DNA from: Piezodorus guildinii
Taxonomy: Eukaryota > Arthropoda > Insecta > Hemiptera > Pentatomidae
Assembly: GCA_023052935.1 (NCBI GenBank)
Contig: CM041292.1
Span: 146,506,439 to 146,570,438 of the forward strand
Direction: 5' to 3'
Length of the DNA: 64,000 bases
Both the position numbers and the translations under genes were made by a program. Every line of letters starts with the position of its first letter. The first letter of the stretch is position 1. Positions 33,585 to 43,875 of this stretch are shown here, one piece after another. The notes beneath the pieces are model-generated. The model was not told where the DNA came from and did not search any database. It saw only the letters and a list, made by a program, of their open reading frames with translations.

Positions 33585-34495
33585 CAAGAATATATCATTT
33601 ATACAGATATAAGTACTATCATTTCATTCATATCAAGAATCTGTTTAAATACTACTTGCGCAGACGGTTTTTCTTAGATTTAACATATGGAACTAATATA
33701 TGGAAGTTTAAAAAAAGGCTACGTGACAAATTTAACAACTTTGTAAAATACCCTATAAATCAAAAATAACAGAACCAACCTGTCAGGTTATAATCTTTAA
33801 AGAAAGATATGAGTTACCGAGTATCTTCAAATACTATTGCATAATCTTGCTAAAAGATTTTTTGAGACCAATCTATATTGTTTAGAATGATGATTTCACT
33901 TGTAAACAAGCATTTTAAATTTATCGTTTGTTTTTTTAGTAGTCAGCCACAATATTCGCTTTTATTTTTCCTGTTTTTTTTTTTCCTCTACAATAATACA
34001 TTTTTGCGATGGATTGAAGGTTGTCTGTGAGTGAAAGAATTGAATTTTATATGTGTTTCGTAAGCAATAGACCCTGAAAAAACAAACTATTGTTCAAACG
34101 ATTTTTATTTTAAATCGTTTAAACGTCATGGTCACTTTTTCTTGTGGCATTGTTCTTCTAAATGTGCAATGTAAATAATTTAAGACAAAAATATAAACTA
34201 ACAATGATTCTGTGGTCACGCCAATTTTAAACGCGATGGTTTTTCAGTCTTTTCGATGTCTTACCAGGAAAAAAAAACGTCTGTGTTTGGCAGAGAATGC
34301 CCAAGTAAAGTTAAAAGATTAATAAATTCAAATATAAATATTCCAAAGAATATTTAAAAAAATAAAAATTGAGCATATTAGAAAACAATATAAATTATGA
34401 TTTTATGATTAGAGTGGGACCTGGATATTTCTCAATCGCAAATATGTCTTAATGATTTTTAATCATTTATTTATGAATGAGAATTATTAAATAAA
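33585..34495. other. intergenic DNA, nothing recognised
   Basis: No supported coding region or repeat. Confidence 0.5.
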
Positions 34496-34499
34496 TTAT

Positions 34500-34610
34500 A
34501 TCTCCTTTCCCACACACGGGCTCGCCTTAGTGGGATAGTTACTTCTACTTGCACTGTAATATGTCTGTATTTTGATTTAAATAAAGAAGTTAAAAAAAAA
34601 AAAAAAAAAT
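34500..34610 (+). mobile_element. possible LINE 3' end with poly-A
   Basis: GGGATAGTTACTTCTACTTG and CACTGTAATATGTCTG are followed by AATAAAG (about 34579) and an A run (34592-34608). The layout is that of a Jockey-like 3' end. No coding sequence is linked. Confidence 0.4.
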
Positions 34611-34929
34611 CCTTTATAAATTTGATACCTCTAGACTTTTAGACTTCTTTTAAATTTGTCAATTAATATTTATACAATAGTTTTTAAAATGTATTTTAAT
34701 ATCAATTTTCTTTCCTGATACTCGTCTGTCTTTAAGAAATTCGTATAAAAGTTATTTCTTGTATTTTACCACCAATTGGCATCAGTTGAAAACCTCATAT
34801 ATTTGAAGGCGATTTTGAAAGCTAGAAATAAAAAAAAAACATACGATTTTTCCGAGTCCTGTTAGATATTAAATTCCTGATTAATAATTGATGTAATGAT
34901 AAAAAATGTTATATTATATACAAAGTGGT

Positions 34930-35345
34930 ATAATATATAATAATTTATATTGTTAGATTATTTAGTCTAATAATAAAAGATTATGGGAGTAAAAAATCCT
35001 TAGTTATGCCGTCCTTCGGAGGGGACGTTAAAAGGTGGTCCCAAGCCTGTGCGATGTCAGGTACTCGTTAAAGATCCCTATCCTAATAAAACCTGGATAG
35101 GCAAAATTTAGGACTCCCACTGTAGCATCGTCCGTTACACGATAGTATAGCTTCATAGTAGCATAAAGTGACGTTAAATAAATAAACAATAGATTATTTG
35201 GTCTAAAATAAATTTTACCATGGAAACTAAATGTAATTCTTTTCAATGTTTTTTTTTTTTTGTCATTTCTATTTTCAACTCTAACTTCATTTAGAAGTTC
35301 TCAAATTGATTTTAACAGTGGGGATAAGTGAAAGTGTTGTGTGTC
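34930..35345 (+). mobile_element. MITE-1 family 3' part interrupted by SINE E
   Basis: AGATTATTTAGTCTAA, then after the SINE TTTCTATTTTCAACTCTAAC, TTTTAACAGTGGGGATAAGT and GAAAGTGTTGTGTGTCGCGC match the family's 3' end. Confidence 0.5.
34971..35190 (+). mobile_element. SINE E copy, 5'-truncated
   Basis: This matches the reverse complement of the SINE at 60118-60922: GGGAGTAAAAAATCCTTAGT, GCCGTCCTTCGGAGGGGACG, ATCCCTATCCTAATAAAACC and AAAGTGACGTTAAATAAATA. The tRNA-like head is missing. AGATTATTT(A/G)GTCTAA flanks it at 34955-34970 and 35191-35206, a 16-bp target duplication with one mismatch. The tail is an AAAT repeat. Confidence 0.8.
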
Positions 35346-35349
35346 GCGC

Positions 35350-37880
35350 GACAGATGAACTCGTAAAAAGAAACACTACCTCTCTGCAAGATATTAAAAT
35401 ATAATTGTCTAATACGGAAAATAGCAGATTTTTAATAGTAGTAGTTGCTAAATAAATTAATTATTTTTTCTGTCAATTGTTGATTTATAAACGTTCTGCA
35501 CAATGGAAATTGTGTTGATTCTTCTTTTAGCAATGTCTGAGTCAGTCTAGAGTTACGCAAGTCTATTCAGTCTACTTAGGAAAAGCTGATAGCGTCTTCA
35601 TCGGGAATTTGCGCATAACCTAAGTGCTACAAGGAAATATACATCAGATTTTTTATCGATGAACCAAGTATCTCGACAGCCAATCCTGTCGAGAATTTTA
35701 GTTGATTCTCTCCTCTACGAAATTGTTAGTTATCGTTAAGGAAAAGATATTTTTAGTCAGACAGATAACAAAAAAAAAAGAAAAAAAAAAAGCTGCTTGA
35801 ACACACTTGAAAATAAATCTTACCTTTTATTTAACTTTCTCTGAATAAGTCTGAAATGCATTTTTGTACAATAAACTCAAAACTTAGTAGGGATCTCATT
35901 ATGAAATATAATTAGATATATATTATTAATCCTTTTGTTATGTCAGTAATTATTAATTATGTCAGTAATCGATTAAAAACATATAATTTAATAATATCAA
36001 CTTTCTGAGTCATCAAGTGATCTAGAAAAAGTTAACTTTGACTAGAAAATTCTTTTTAAGTTTTTCTTCCCCCATCGGTTTACGTAACCTAAGGAAAATT
36101 GCTTGAGACCCCACTAGATTTCGATAAGAGATGAAAATTTTTTACATTTTAAGGCATTGATTAATAGAGTTTATACTCTGTTACATAAATGTTTTTTTAA
36201 TGTGTTTCTCAGCTTTTAGCAATGATCTCATAATTCAAAGTTCCGATTAATATTATCGAAAAAAATGTGAATCATATGTCGTAGATACATGATACTTATT
36301 AATTTAATTTTATAAAAGAGGATTTTTAAAAAATTATTTTTTTGAAGTGTTGACACGTCTAGGCATAATACACATTAATGTCATTCCGTTCCTCATGACG
36401 AAAGAGACACACCCACAATGACTGAGCATCCTTATTTGATAGTAATGCAAGTGGTGACAGAACTAAACCTGAGACTGACGAAACTTTGTTTAAAGTTTTA
36501 CAATAATTCCAAAAAACGCTAAAAAGGTTCTTTAAGAGATACTTAGATTTGAAATAAAAATAAGTTTTCTCTTGGGGCATTTCGCACTCAAATAAGGATG
36601 TGCAATAAACTGATTAAGAATAGTTTGCCGTTTGTCAGGCATCATTCAAATACATAATTAGATTGCCAGCAAATAATAATGGGATGCTTACCTCGCGTTT
36701 TGAAAAACATAGCTTTTATCCAATCATTTTGTAGTTAAATGATTGAAAATGTTTTATAAGAGATGCAGTTCTGAATTTTTGGTGAGAAATAATTGTTTTC
36801 TAATTTTTAAATAATAATATGAAATATAAGTGAAATGCAAGATTTTAGAAAAAAAGAAGTTTGTATATTGTTCCACCACTTCAAAAAAGTCGAAACAATA
36901 CTTGTGAACAGAAGAGTTTAAAAAACATTTTGTGAAAAAAAGACGGTGATTGGCACTTTTCTGCAGTTAACTACAAAAAATAATATGTATCAATAGAAAA
37001 GGACTTTATGAAAATTGGTATGTATAGATATAGAAAATATTTAATAAATGTAACTAAAATCCCAATGGTTTAAAACCATTTTAGTCTTGTTAATGGGGAC
37101 AAAGCCCCGAAACTTTGACGTACTATATAATAACTACAATAATAAAGATGATGGATGAAAATTGTGCTTGTTTTAATGTGGATTAAAAAAATACATATTT
37201 AGGTTTTCTTCCTTCCGCTAAAAATTGGCTTTTCGTTTAAGAATCATGATTATATTATTTTTCCATGCTCTTGACCCCTAAGAATCAGAGAAAAAATAAT
37301 CATTAATTAATTTCAAATTTTTCTAAAAAAAAAAAGAAGAAAATTGAAAGGTTTTTCAAAAAATCTCGAAAACCGTTCAAGTTTAAAAGCTACAAATGTA
37401 GGTGAATTATTTTTATTCGACACCAAATGAAAACCCCAAAGTTTGACTCAAAAAAGCCGCGGGGGGAGATTTACCATTCTAACCCGTCTATACTCATTCT
37501 TTAGACTTGATTGATTACACATGTGAGGAAGATTAGGTCTTTGAGGAGATGGATAAATTAACTGATTTCGAATGCATTTATGGAAGATACTTATTGAAGG
37601 TTAAGGTGGAGTAATAGGGATGATAACAGTTTTTCATATGAAACAGTTCTATGAGCATGTAAGGTAGATATAAATCGGTATGTTGAAATCTTGTGTTTCA
37701 GGTATGTGAAAACAGGCAGTGTAGAGGTCAAAGATTTAGGGAGGTTTTCTTACTCTTAGGGACTGGAATAAGAAGTACATCAGGTAGGTATGTTCTTCGG
37801 GAATCAGGGATGTAGCCACTCTTGACCAGAATACCAGTGAGAAATGTGTGATCGTCTGGAGAGGTCGTAAATAAAGCTTA
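35350..37880. other. AT-rich intergenic DNA, little recognised
   Basis: No coding region. At 37090-37130 the plus strand has GGGGACAAAGCCCCGAAACT, like the stem II plus GAAAC part of a hammerhead core, but the preceding CTGANGA is decayed. Confidence 0.45.
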
Positions 37881-37884
37881 TAAA

Positions 37885-37948
37885 GTAGTTTATAAATATT
37901 ACCCATATTAAGTCATCTCACATTTTTTTTTGTCCAATTTATGGTCTC

Positions 37949-37979
<31 letters not shown>

Positions 37980-38005
37980 AAAACTGATGGTACTTATCAC
38001 TATTA
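37885..38005 (+). repeat. left arm of an inverted repeat pair with (CA)n
   Basis: ATTACCCATATTAAGTCATC, TTTTTTTGTCCAATTTATGG, a (CA)n run (37951-37980) and CTGATGGTACTTATCACTAT recur inverted at 39345-39445, 1.4 kb away. The arms are nearly identical outside the microsatellite. Confidence 0.75.
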
Positions 38006-38789
38006 CTTTTCAGCCTCATCTCATTTTCTCCAGATAGAGGGGTTCCATAATAAAACTGGGAGAGTATGAGAGAGGACACTAGAGTACTTTTAGGATAAGT
38101 CATTGAACACTATTTATGTTAAGTTTTTATTAAGGTGATCCCTGAAATTTTAAAGAGAAGTATTAAATAATATTTATATTTAAATGATTTATAATTTAAT
38201 AGAAATATAATAAAAAATAGAAAATTGAAATTAAATTACTAATGAAAAGTAATTTACGTATTATGTCTACATATAATGTATTATTTCCCTTGAACCATAC
38301 CCTATCAGTAGATGGGTCACCTAGCGAACTCTAGCGCCATTTATGCTAACTAAGTCGCTCACATTTTCGCTATTTCTATAAAAAATCAGGCTATTTACCT
38401 TCTTCCAAATGAGTTACTTAAATGTTCATCTGTTTCTATATATGAAGTAATTAAATTTTCTTCGCAATAAAAGAAGCATTAGATTTTTTTTTTTTATTTG
38501 GACGGGATAAAAAAAAACAGTTATGATCTAGGTGAAGAATTAGTATTCAAGAAGAAGTATTCAGAATGTATAATAATTTCACAATTAAATACAAATTAAT
38601 TTAGTAAGGTGTTAAACGATTGGTGCTAGTGTATAAACAGCAATATTATACTAATAATTCAGTAATTAATATAATAAATATAATTTTAGTAAATTAAGGT
38701 GTAGAGTCTTTAAGGTGAAGGTCAAATTCTGTGAATGAAATTGGAAGCTGATTTATAACTTCACCAGACTTTTATTAAAAATTAATGCA

Positions 38790-38822
38790 AGACTTTTCGG
38801 CTAAAATGCCATCTTCAGGTGC
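38790..38822 (-). other. hammerhead-like core motif
   Basis: The minus strand reads CTGAAGA (complement of 38812-38818), TGGCATTTTAGCC (a short GGC/GCC hairpin), then GAAA (complement of 38796-38799). It fits CUGANGA-stem II-GAAA. Stem II is only 3-4 bp and no cleavage site was identified. Confidence 0.35.
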
Positions 38823-39344
38823 AAAGGAACAAATTTATCTAGTGTGAGTGGATGCTTACAACCAGAAGTCCTCATGTCTAAATTGTTTAAATGTTTTCTT
38901 GCGAAGTTATTAAAAATTATTTTATCTTTCACTATCTAAGTATGGATAATCAAATATCAATTATATGCTACATAAGGGCACTTAAAGTTACAAAAGTTAA
39001 CAAAGCTACTGCTGTTCGATTGTTTTAAAAGCAATGAATTAAAGAAACTGCGATTAAAATAAAAAAAAAAATACACTGTCTTTGTAGATGGCCTCAGACA
39101 CTGCAGATGTGGCATCAGTTGGAACAAGGATTTATCATTACCGTATAGAAATCCCAACAACAAAACTCTGACCCAGAGTTCTATGTCCTTTCATTCTTGT
39201 AGATTCATGTTATATTATAGATTTTATTTATTTATTTTATTTTTAAAATTTCTTATCTCCATTATTTGACATAACAAACAACTATAACAATTGCAAAACA
39301 AATAATGCTATTTTCCTCAAATCATAGCTACCTTATAACATAAA

Positions 39345-39447
39345 AAAAATAGTGATAAGTACCATCAGTTTGTGTGTGTGTGACCATAAATTGGACAAAA
39401 AAAAAAATGTGAGATGACTTAATATGGGCAATATTCAAGTACTTAAT
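39345..39447 (-). repeat. right arm of the inverted repeat pair (partner 37885-38005)
   Basis: ATAGTGATAAGTACCATCAG, a short (GT)n and CCATAAATTGGACAAAAA through GATGACTTAATATGGGCAAT are the inverse of the left arm. Confidence 0.75.
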
Positions 39448-40091
39448 TAAATTAAACTTTGTTAATAAATGTTAGAATTCTCAATGATTACTTTTCTTCA
39501 GATATCAACGTCCATTACAAAAATTACAATGCTCCATAACTGTATTTTTTCCTAAAGAATAATATACAATTTATAATAATAACGAGTTATATAACTTAAA
39601 GTGAATTATACTATGTGATAATCTCTTTTCTCCCTATCGTAATTTATTTTAATTTAATCGACATTAATACCTAATTTAACTTATGAAAAACCAAGAAGCG
39701 TTATTTATTTAATGAACTGTAAACAAAAATATTCATATTGCAAAATATAATAGAGCTGTTTTTTAAACCGTTTCTGTTAATGATGTTCGTTAAGACATCT
39801 CATTAAGAATATTTTTTAACAATAATGAAGAAATGTGCGTAATAGGTGCTGAACAATTTTGAGTAGCTAACATTGCTAAAATACTAATTACTGACATTTA
39901 GAACAGAAAGTATTGGGTTGTTTCACATGAAATGTCGGTTTTTTTAGTTTCTGAAATACCTAAAGGATTTTGCTGGTCTCTGTTGTTTTCTTCCGAATGT
40001 TTACATATTTAAAGTTACTAATCCTCTACCTTTGTATTATAAACAATAGCTTCCCAATCAATTACCCACTTTTTAGTATACCTCCAAATAT

Positions 40092-40467
40092 GAACATGGA
40101 AACACGCGATTTTCGAGTAATATTTTTGTACGAGTTTAAACTCGGCCATTCAGCAGCTGAGGCCGCTAGAAATATTTGCAAGGCCTTTGGGGAAGGGAGT
40201 GTTAATGAACGGACCATTCGCCGTTGGTTTGCTAAGTTTTCAGCTGAGGATACCGACTTGGAAAACTGGCCCCGAGGAAAACCTCCGTCCGTAATAGACA
40301 ACGATGTCCTCAAACATACAGTAGAAAGAAACCCCTACCAAACAGTTAAAGGACTCTCAGCACAACTATATTCAAGTGCATCTGCCGTTTCCAGATATTT
40401 AAAGTGTATTGGGAAAGTAAAATAGCTCGATACATGGGTACCTCATGATCTCACTGAGCGGCAGCAA
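40092..40467 (+). pseudogene. mariner transposase, N-terminal DNA-binding part
   Basis: The frame starts M-N-M-E-T-R-D-F-R-V and contains F-K-L-G-H-S-A-A-E-A-A-R-N-I followed by N-E-R-T-I-R-R-W-F-A-K-F, the first helix-turn-helix of mariner transposases. The linker W-P-R-G-K-P-P-S (usually G-R-P) and the second helix-turn-helix with V-K-G-L-S-A-Q-L come next. The open frame stops at 40425; in another frame the W-V-P-H-(D/E)-L-T-E linker motif is readable up to about 40465. A frameshift therefore precedes the big internal deletion. In an intact protein this part binds the terminal repeats. It cannot act as a transposase. Confidence 0.85.
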
Positions 40468-40469
40468 GA

Positions 40470-40750
40470 CCCCATGTTTCAAAACATACCGTGCAAAAAT
40501 TGAAAGAACTGGGCTACGAAGTTCTTCCGCACCCACCATATTCTTCCGACTTGTCTCCAACAGATTACCACCTGTTCAGGAATTTAGAGAACTTCGTCAA
40601 GGAAAACTTTTTGAAAATGATGATCAAGTGAAAAGTGCGTTTTCAGATTTTGTTTCACTTCAAAGCTCAGAGTTTTACAGTTCGAGGATAAAAAAGTTGG
40701 TGTCACGTTGGGGAAAATGTGTAGAAAAAGAAGGTAAATACTTCGAATAA
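40470..40750 (+). pseudogene. mariner transposase, C-terminal part
   Basis: Starting just after the deletion, one frame gives H-V-S-K-H-T-V-Q-K-L, L-P-H-P-P-Y-S-S-D-L and S-P-T-D-Y-H-L-F, where the last Asp is the third catalytic residue of the DD34D triad. A frame change then leads to D-D-Q-V-K-S-A-F-S-D-F and W-G-K-C-V-E-K-E-G-K-Y-F, the usual C-terminus. The two other catalytic Asp residues lie in the deleted middle. With its terminal repeats intact, the element could in principle be moved by a related transposase acting in trans. Confidence 0.85.
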
Positions 40751-40834
40751 AATTATCTTGTTTTCATATCGTATTTTTAATAAAAATCCTTTACCTTGAA
40801 AACGGACATTTCATGTGACACAACCCAATAGAAA

Positions 40835-41605
40835 CAAATATCGAATTAAGATATCTAGATGTCTGTTTTGTTCATATAAGTATTTTATGATGATATCATA
40901 TCAATGATCTAAAATTATGTTATGTAATAAAAAAGTTTTTTTATAAATTTAATTATAAGAGATATGATTCCCCCCAACCCTCGGCTATTATTGATGATAT
41001 TTAAACATTTTCGAGATCAAGACACCGTTATGAAGAAAGAAAGAAAAAAAAAAAGAAAAATTAATTTTATATGGTCAAGCTAGAACTTATAAGAGATGTG
41101 ATTCCTCCAAAACTAGGTTATTATTGAATCGAAAAGATTTTCGAGATCTAGACACCGCGATGAACGAAGAAAGAAAAAAACCCAGCTACAAAATTTTTTT
41201 TTTATTTCAACTTCCTTGTTTATTATTTAAACTGTCTTTTTTTTTCTTGTTTTTTTTTTCAACTTCATTTCTTAATTAGTCTCTACAAGCGAATATTTAA
41301 TTTTTTAAACTTTATTGGTAGACATATTAAATTAATTGATCAAATTCATTAATTCTTCACTAGATTTCTTATATAGGTTTTCTTTAAATTATTTTTTATT
41401 GCTGATGAAACATGACTTATTATTTCATTCAGAGCTGTGACGAACAGCTCTTAGTTTTAAGAAATTCATTCGATAATTAGATAAAACCACTCCAAATAGA
41501 ATCAATATTATAACGATAATTTTGCTAAATTAAAGTCAATATACTGCACCTGACGCAATATATGGATCAATTTGTTGTCTTACAAAGCTTATAATTTTGT
41601 CTCTT
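40835..41605. other. intergenic DNA, nothing recognised
   Basis: Contains two related short segments (AAGAGATATGATTCCCCC at about 40957 and AAGAGATGTGATTCCTCC at about 41090, each followed by GAGATC(A/T)AGACACCG), a local duplication of about 130 bp. No coding signal. Confidence 0.45.
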
Positions 41606-41611
41606 CTTTAT

Positions 41612-41662
41612 TTTGATTTATTATTTTCAATAATAAATCTTTGCAACCGACCAAAAAAAAAA
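41612..41662 (-). repeat. MITE-2 terminal fragment
   Basis: GATTTATTATTTTCAATAAT and CTTTGCAACCGACCAAAAA match the left edge of the MITE-2 copy at 43057 (GGTTTATTATTTTCAATAAT, CTTTGTAATCGACCAAAAA). The rest of the element is absent. Confidence 0.6.
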
Positions 41663-41861
41663 AAAAATCTCTCTAAAATGTTGACGGTTTAAGATTTATA
41701 AAATTAAAAAGTCGAATTTAAAAAACTCTGTCCGGCTGTCGGCCAATCGAACATATTCTATTTTCATGAAGTGACAATGGTTGACTGTGTGTATATATGA
41801 GAGAAGTTGGTTCAGGGTGCAGTCAATATAACACACAATTAAGCGTAAACTAAATTATTGG

Positions 41862-41900
41862 TGCCGTCGTTTCGGCCTAAATTATAGGCCTTCTTCAGGG
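41862..41900 (-). other. hammerhead-like core motif, best preserved copy
   Basis: The minus strand reads CTGAAGA (complement of 41892-41898), then a hairpin with a perfect 6-bp stem GGCCTA/TAGGCC, then GAAAC (complement of 41869-41873) and GACGGC. This fits the hammerhead core CUGANGA-stem II-GAAA exactly. A perfect 24-bp hairpin lies next to it (41914-41967). No cleavage triplet is evident. Confidence 0.45.
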
Positions 41901-41913
41901 CGGTTGTGTGAGC

Positions 41914-41967
41914 TGAGAAGGCGTCAGTCAACAACAAACATGGTTGTTGTTGACTGACGCCTTCTCA
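41914..41967. repeat. perfect 24-bp inverted repeat, 6-bp loop
   Basis: TGAGAAGGCGTCAGTCAACA (41914 onward, 24 bp arm to 41937) and its exact complement at 41944-41967 surround the loop ACATGG. It is directly beside a hammerhead-like core. Confidence 0.95.
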
Positions 41968-42453
41968 AAGTTACAGCCTGTCACTCATACCAGGTTGATT
42001 TTCTAAACTCTCTATTAAGTTAAATATTTTGGCCGATCAGAAATTTTGTATCTTTACTCGTTTTTTTATAACAAGAAATGATGGCATTTTCATCATAAAC
42101 ATTTTGAATTGTCCTGTAAAATAAACCATCATCTCATATTCCTAAAAAATTGAGTTTTATCGTTCCAAAACGGACATAATGACTTTTAAAAATACCATAG
42201 TATCCCCTCAGAAGTAAGCTCTCGAGCACCAAGATTGTGTTGCCGTAGAAGCCAGTATAGAAAAGAAAAAATAAATCATGACTAATTTTAGGACCAACAG
42301 ATTTTATTGGGCGATTAATAGCCAATAACTCAGATCTATAAATAGTCTAGATTGCAGATGAGGAAAAAACTTGATGTTGGTTTTTCCTTCTCAGAGGTAT
42401 CTCCTCATCGTTACTTCTAGAATCTTCGAATTAATAAATTTATATCTTATTCA

Positions 42454-42630
42454 GTGGCGTATCTAGAAGGAAGGTATACCTCCCTAAAATAACGACAGAG
42501 AAAAGGATAAATAAAAGGTTAGTTTAACTTTCTACAGCTACTAGCTACCCTCATCATTCCTAAGAAGGGATACCCTTCCCCCGTTTTTATACCTTTCCCC
42601 CGTTATTAAGGGATAGAATAGCTACACCTA
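42454..42630. mobile_element. possible hAT-like short element
   Basis: CAGTGGCGTATCTAGAAGG at 42454 resembles the terminus of hAT-type short elements, and AATAGCTACACCTA near 42618 could be a decayed inverted partner. No clear 8-bp target duplication was found, so the call is weak. Confidence 0.3.
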
Positions 42631-43056
42631 TTCTATCCGTTAATTTTACAAAAATAAATATTGTTAATTTATTGATAAGGGGTGTTATTAATGATTAGTA
42701 TTTTGTTTTATTTCATACATTAAAGGAATGGTCAATTATTCGGAATTAAGACATTAATATACTTGAAGGGAGTGTAAGATCTAATCATTTTTTCAAAATA
42801 TCTATTCGAAATTTGAAAAAAGCATTGATTTTTTCCTTCAATACCGTTTTATGACGTTATTTTTTCTGAATAAGATTAATAATCACAATGTATGAACTTT
42901 GGAAAACAATGAAGAAAGAATTAAGAAACTCTCTTGCTGAATTTCAAGGAATATAGTTTTATAATATCTAATATTTCTTATTTTGTATTAGTTTTTAGAA
43001 AACGTTATTAATGTATCCAAGCTTTAATTTTAATCCAAGCTTTAATTAATTTATCC

Positions 43057-43455
43057 AATTTTTTGGTTTATTATTTTCAATAATCAACCTTTGTAATCGA
43101 CCAAAAAATAAAAAAAATTACCCCTGCTCAAAATTCGAGAGCTAACGTTTCAGGATGCGTAGAATCCAAATAACAAATAAATAAAAAATCCGTTTTTCCT
43201 AATAAATACCAAAAATTTTCGTTTTTAGTGCCATTTGATAGAGCATTAAATTTTCTACCAATTAAAAAAGAATCATTGAATTTGTTTAACTAGCTTAGAT
43301 ATTGCGTAATGAAATCAGTGGTAGTGTTTAGATATGATGCCTTAAATTAGTGCTCTTCATATTACTCAATTGCCCATCAACAGCCATATAAGCAGTTACA
43401 CCCTAATATTGTTATTTAGAAATAATAAACCATTGTGTAATAATTTGCAGCTTTT
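43057..43455 (-). mobile_element. MITE-2 family copy (both ends visible)
   Basis: The left edge TTGGTTTATTATTTTCAATA and the right edge TTTAGAAATAATAAACCATT are inverted, followed by GTGTAATAATTTGCAGC as in the copies at 9.1 and 11.5 kb. Inside are AAAATTCGAGAGCTAACGTT and CTAGCTTAGATATTGCG. About 400 bp, non-coding. Confidence 0.7.
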
Positions 43456-43617
43456 TATTATTTTTATTTTAATCCTGAACCATAATCAGGTATTTTTTTT
43501 ACAATGTTCTATCCGTTAATTTATTTATACTATTATTAACAGAACGATACATTACATTGGTTTGCCACTGGATGATGAAAATCTATCTCCATATGCTTTA
43601 TTCGGTCCGCGCGGTAT

Positions 43618-43660
<43 letters not shown>

Positions 43661-43875
43661 CTTACCCTCTGGTTTTATTTTCGAACAAAATACAAATACA
43701 AATATAATATGTATAGCTGTCAGATTTGTCCTTCTGTTACCCGGAGGTATTCTAAAGAGGATTGCTATATGCGCTGGATGCACTAGTAATCTTTCAAGGG
43801 CTTCTTCTAAGCCTTTATTTATCCCATTGCAAAATGGGAGGGACCATTCTTCAGGGTTTTGGCAATAAATTGAGT

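Larger units (their letters stand above)
39913..40828 (+). mobile_element. internally deleted mariner transposon with intact terminal repeats
   Basis: The left terminus TTGGGTTGTTTCACATGAAA (39913 onward) and the right terminus (complement ending at 40828) match at 23 of the first 24 positions. Both are flanked by the dinucleotide TA (39911-39912 and 40829-40830), the target duplicated by Tc1/mariner elements. The remaining coding sequence covers the N- and C-terminal parts of the transposase only. About 916 bp remain of an element usually near 1.3 kb. Confidence 0.92.

Noticed and set aside
41431..41453. Short hairpin AGAGCTGT...ACAGCTCT
   Set aside because: An 8-bp stem alone is expected by chance in 64 kb and has no linked element.
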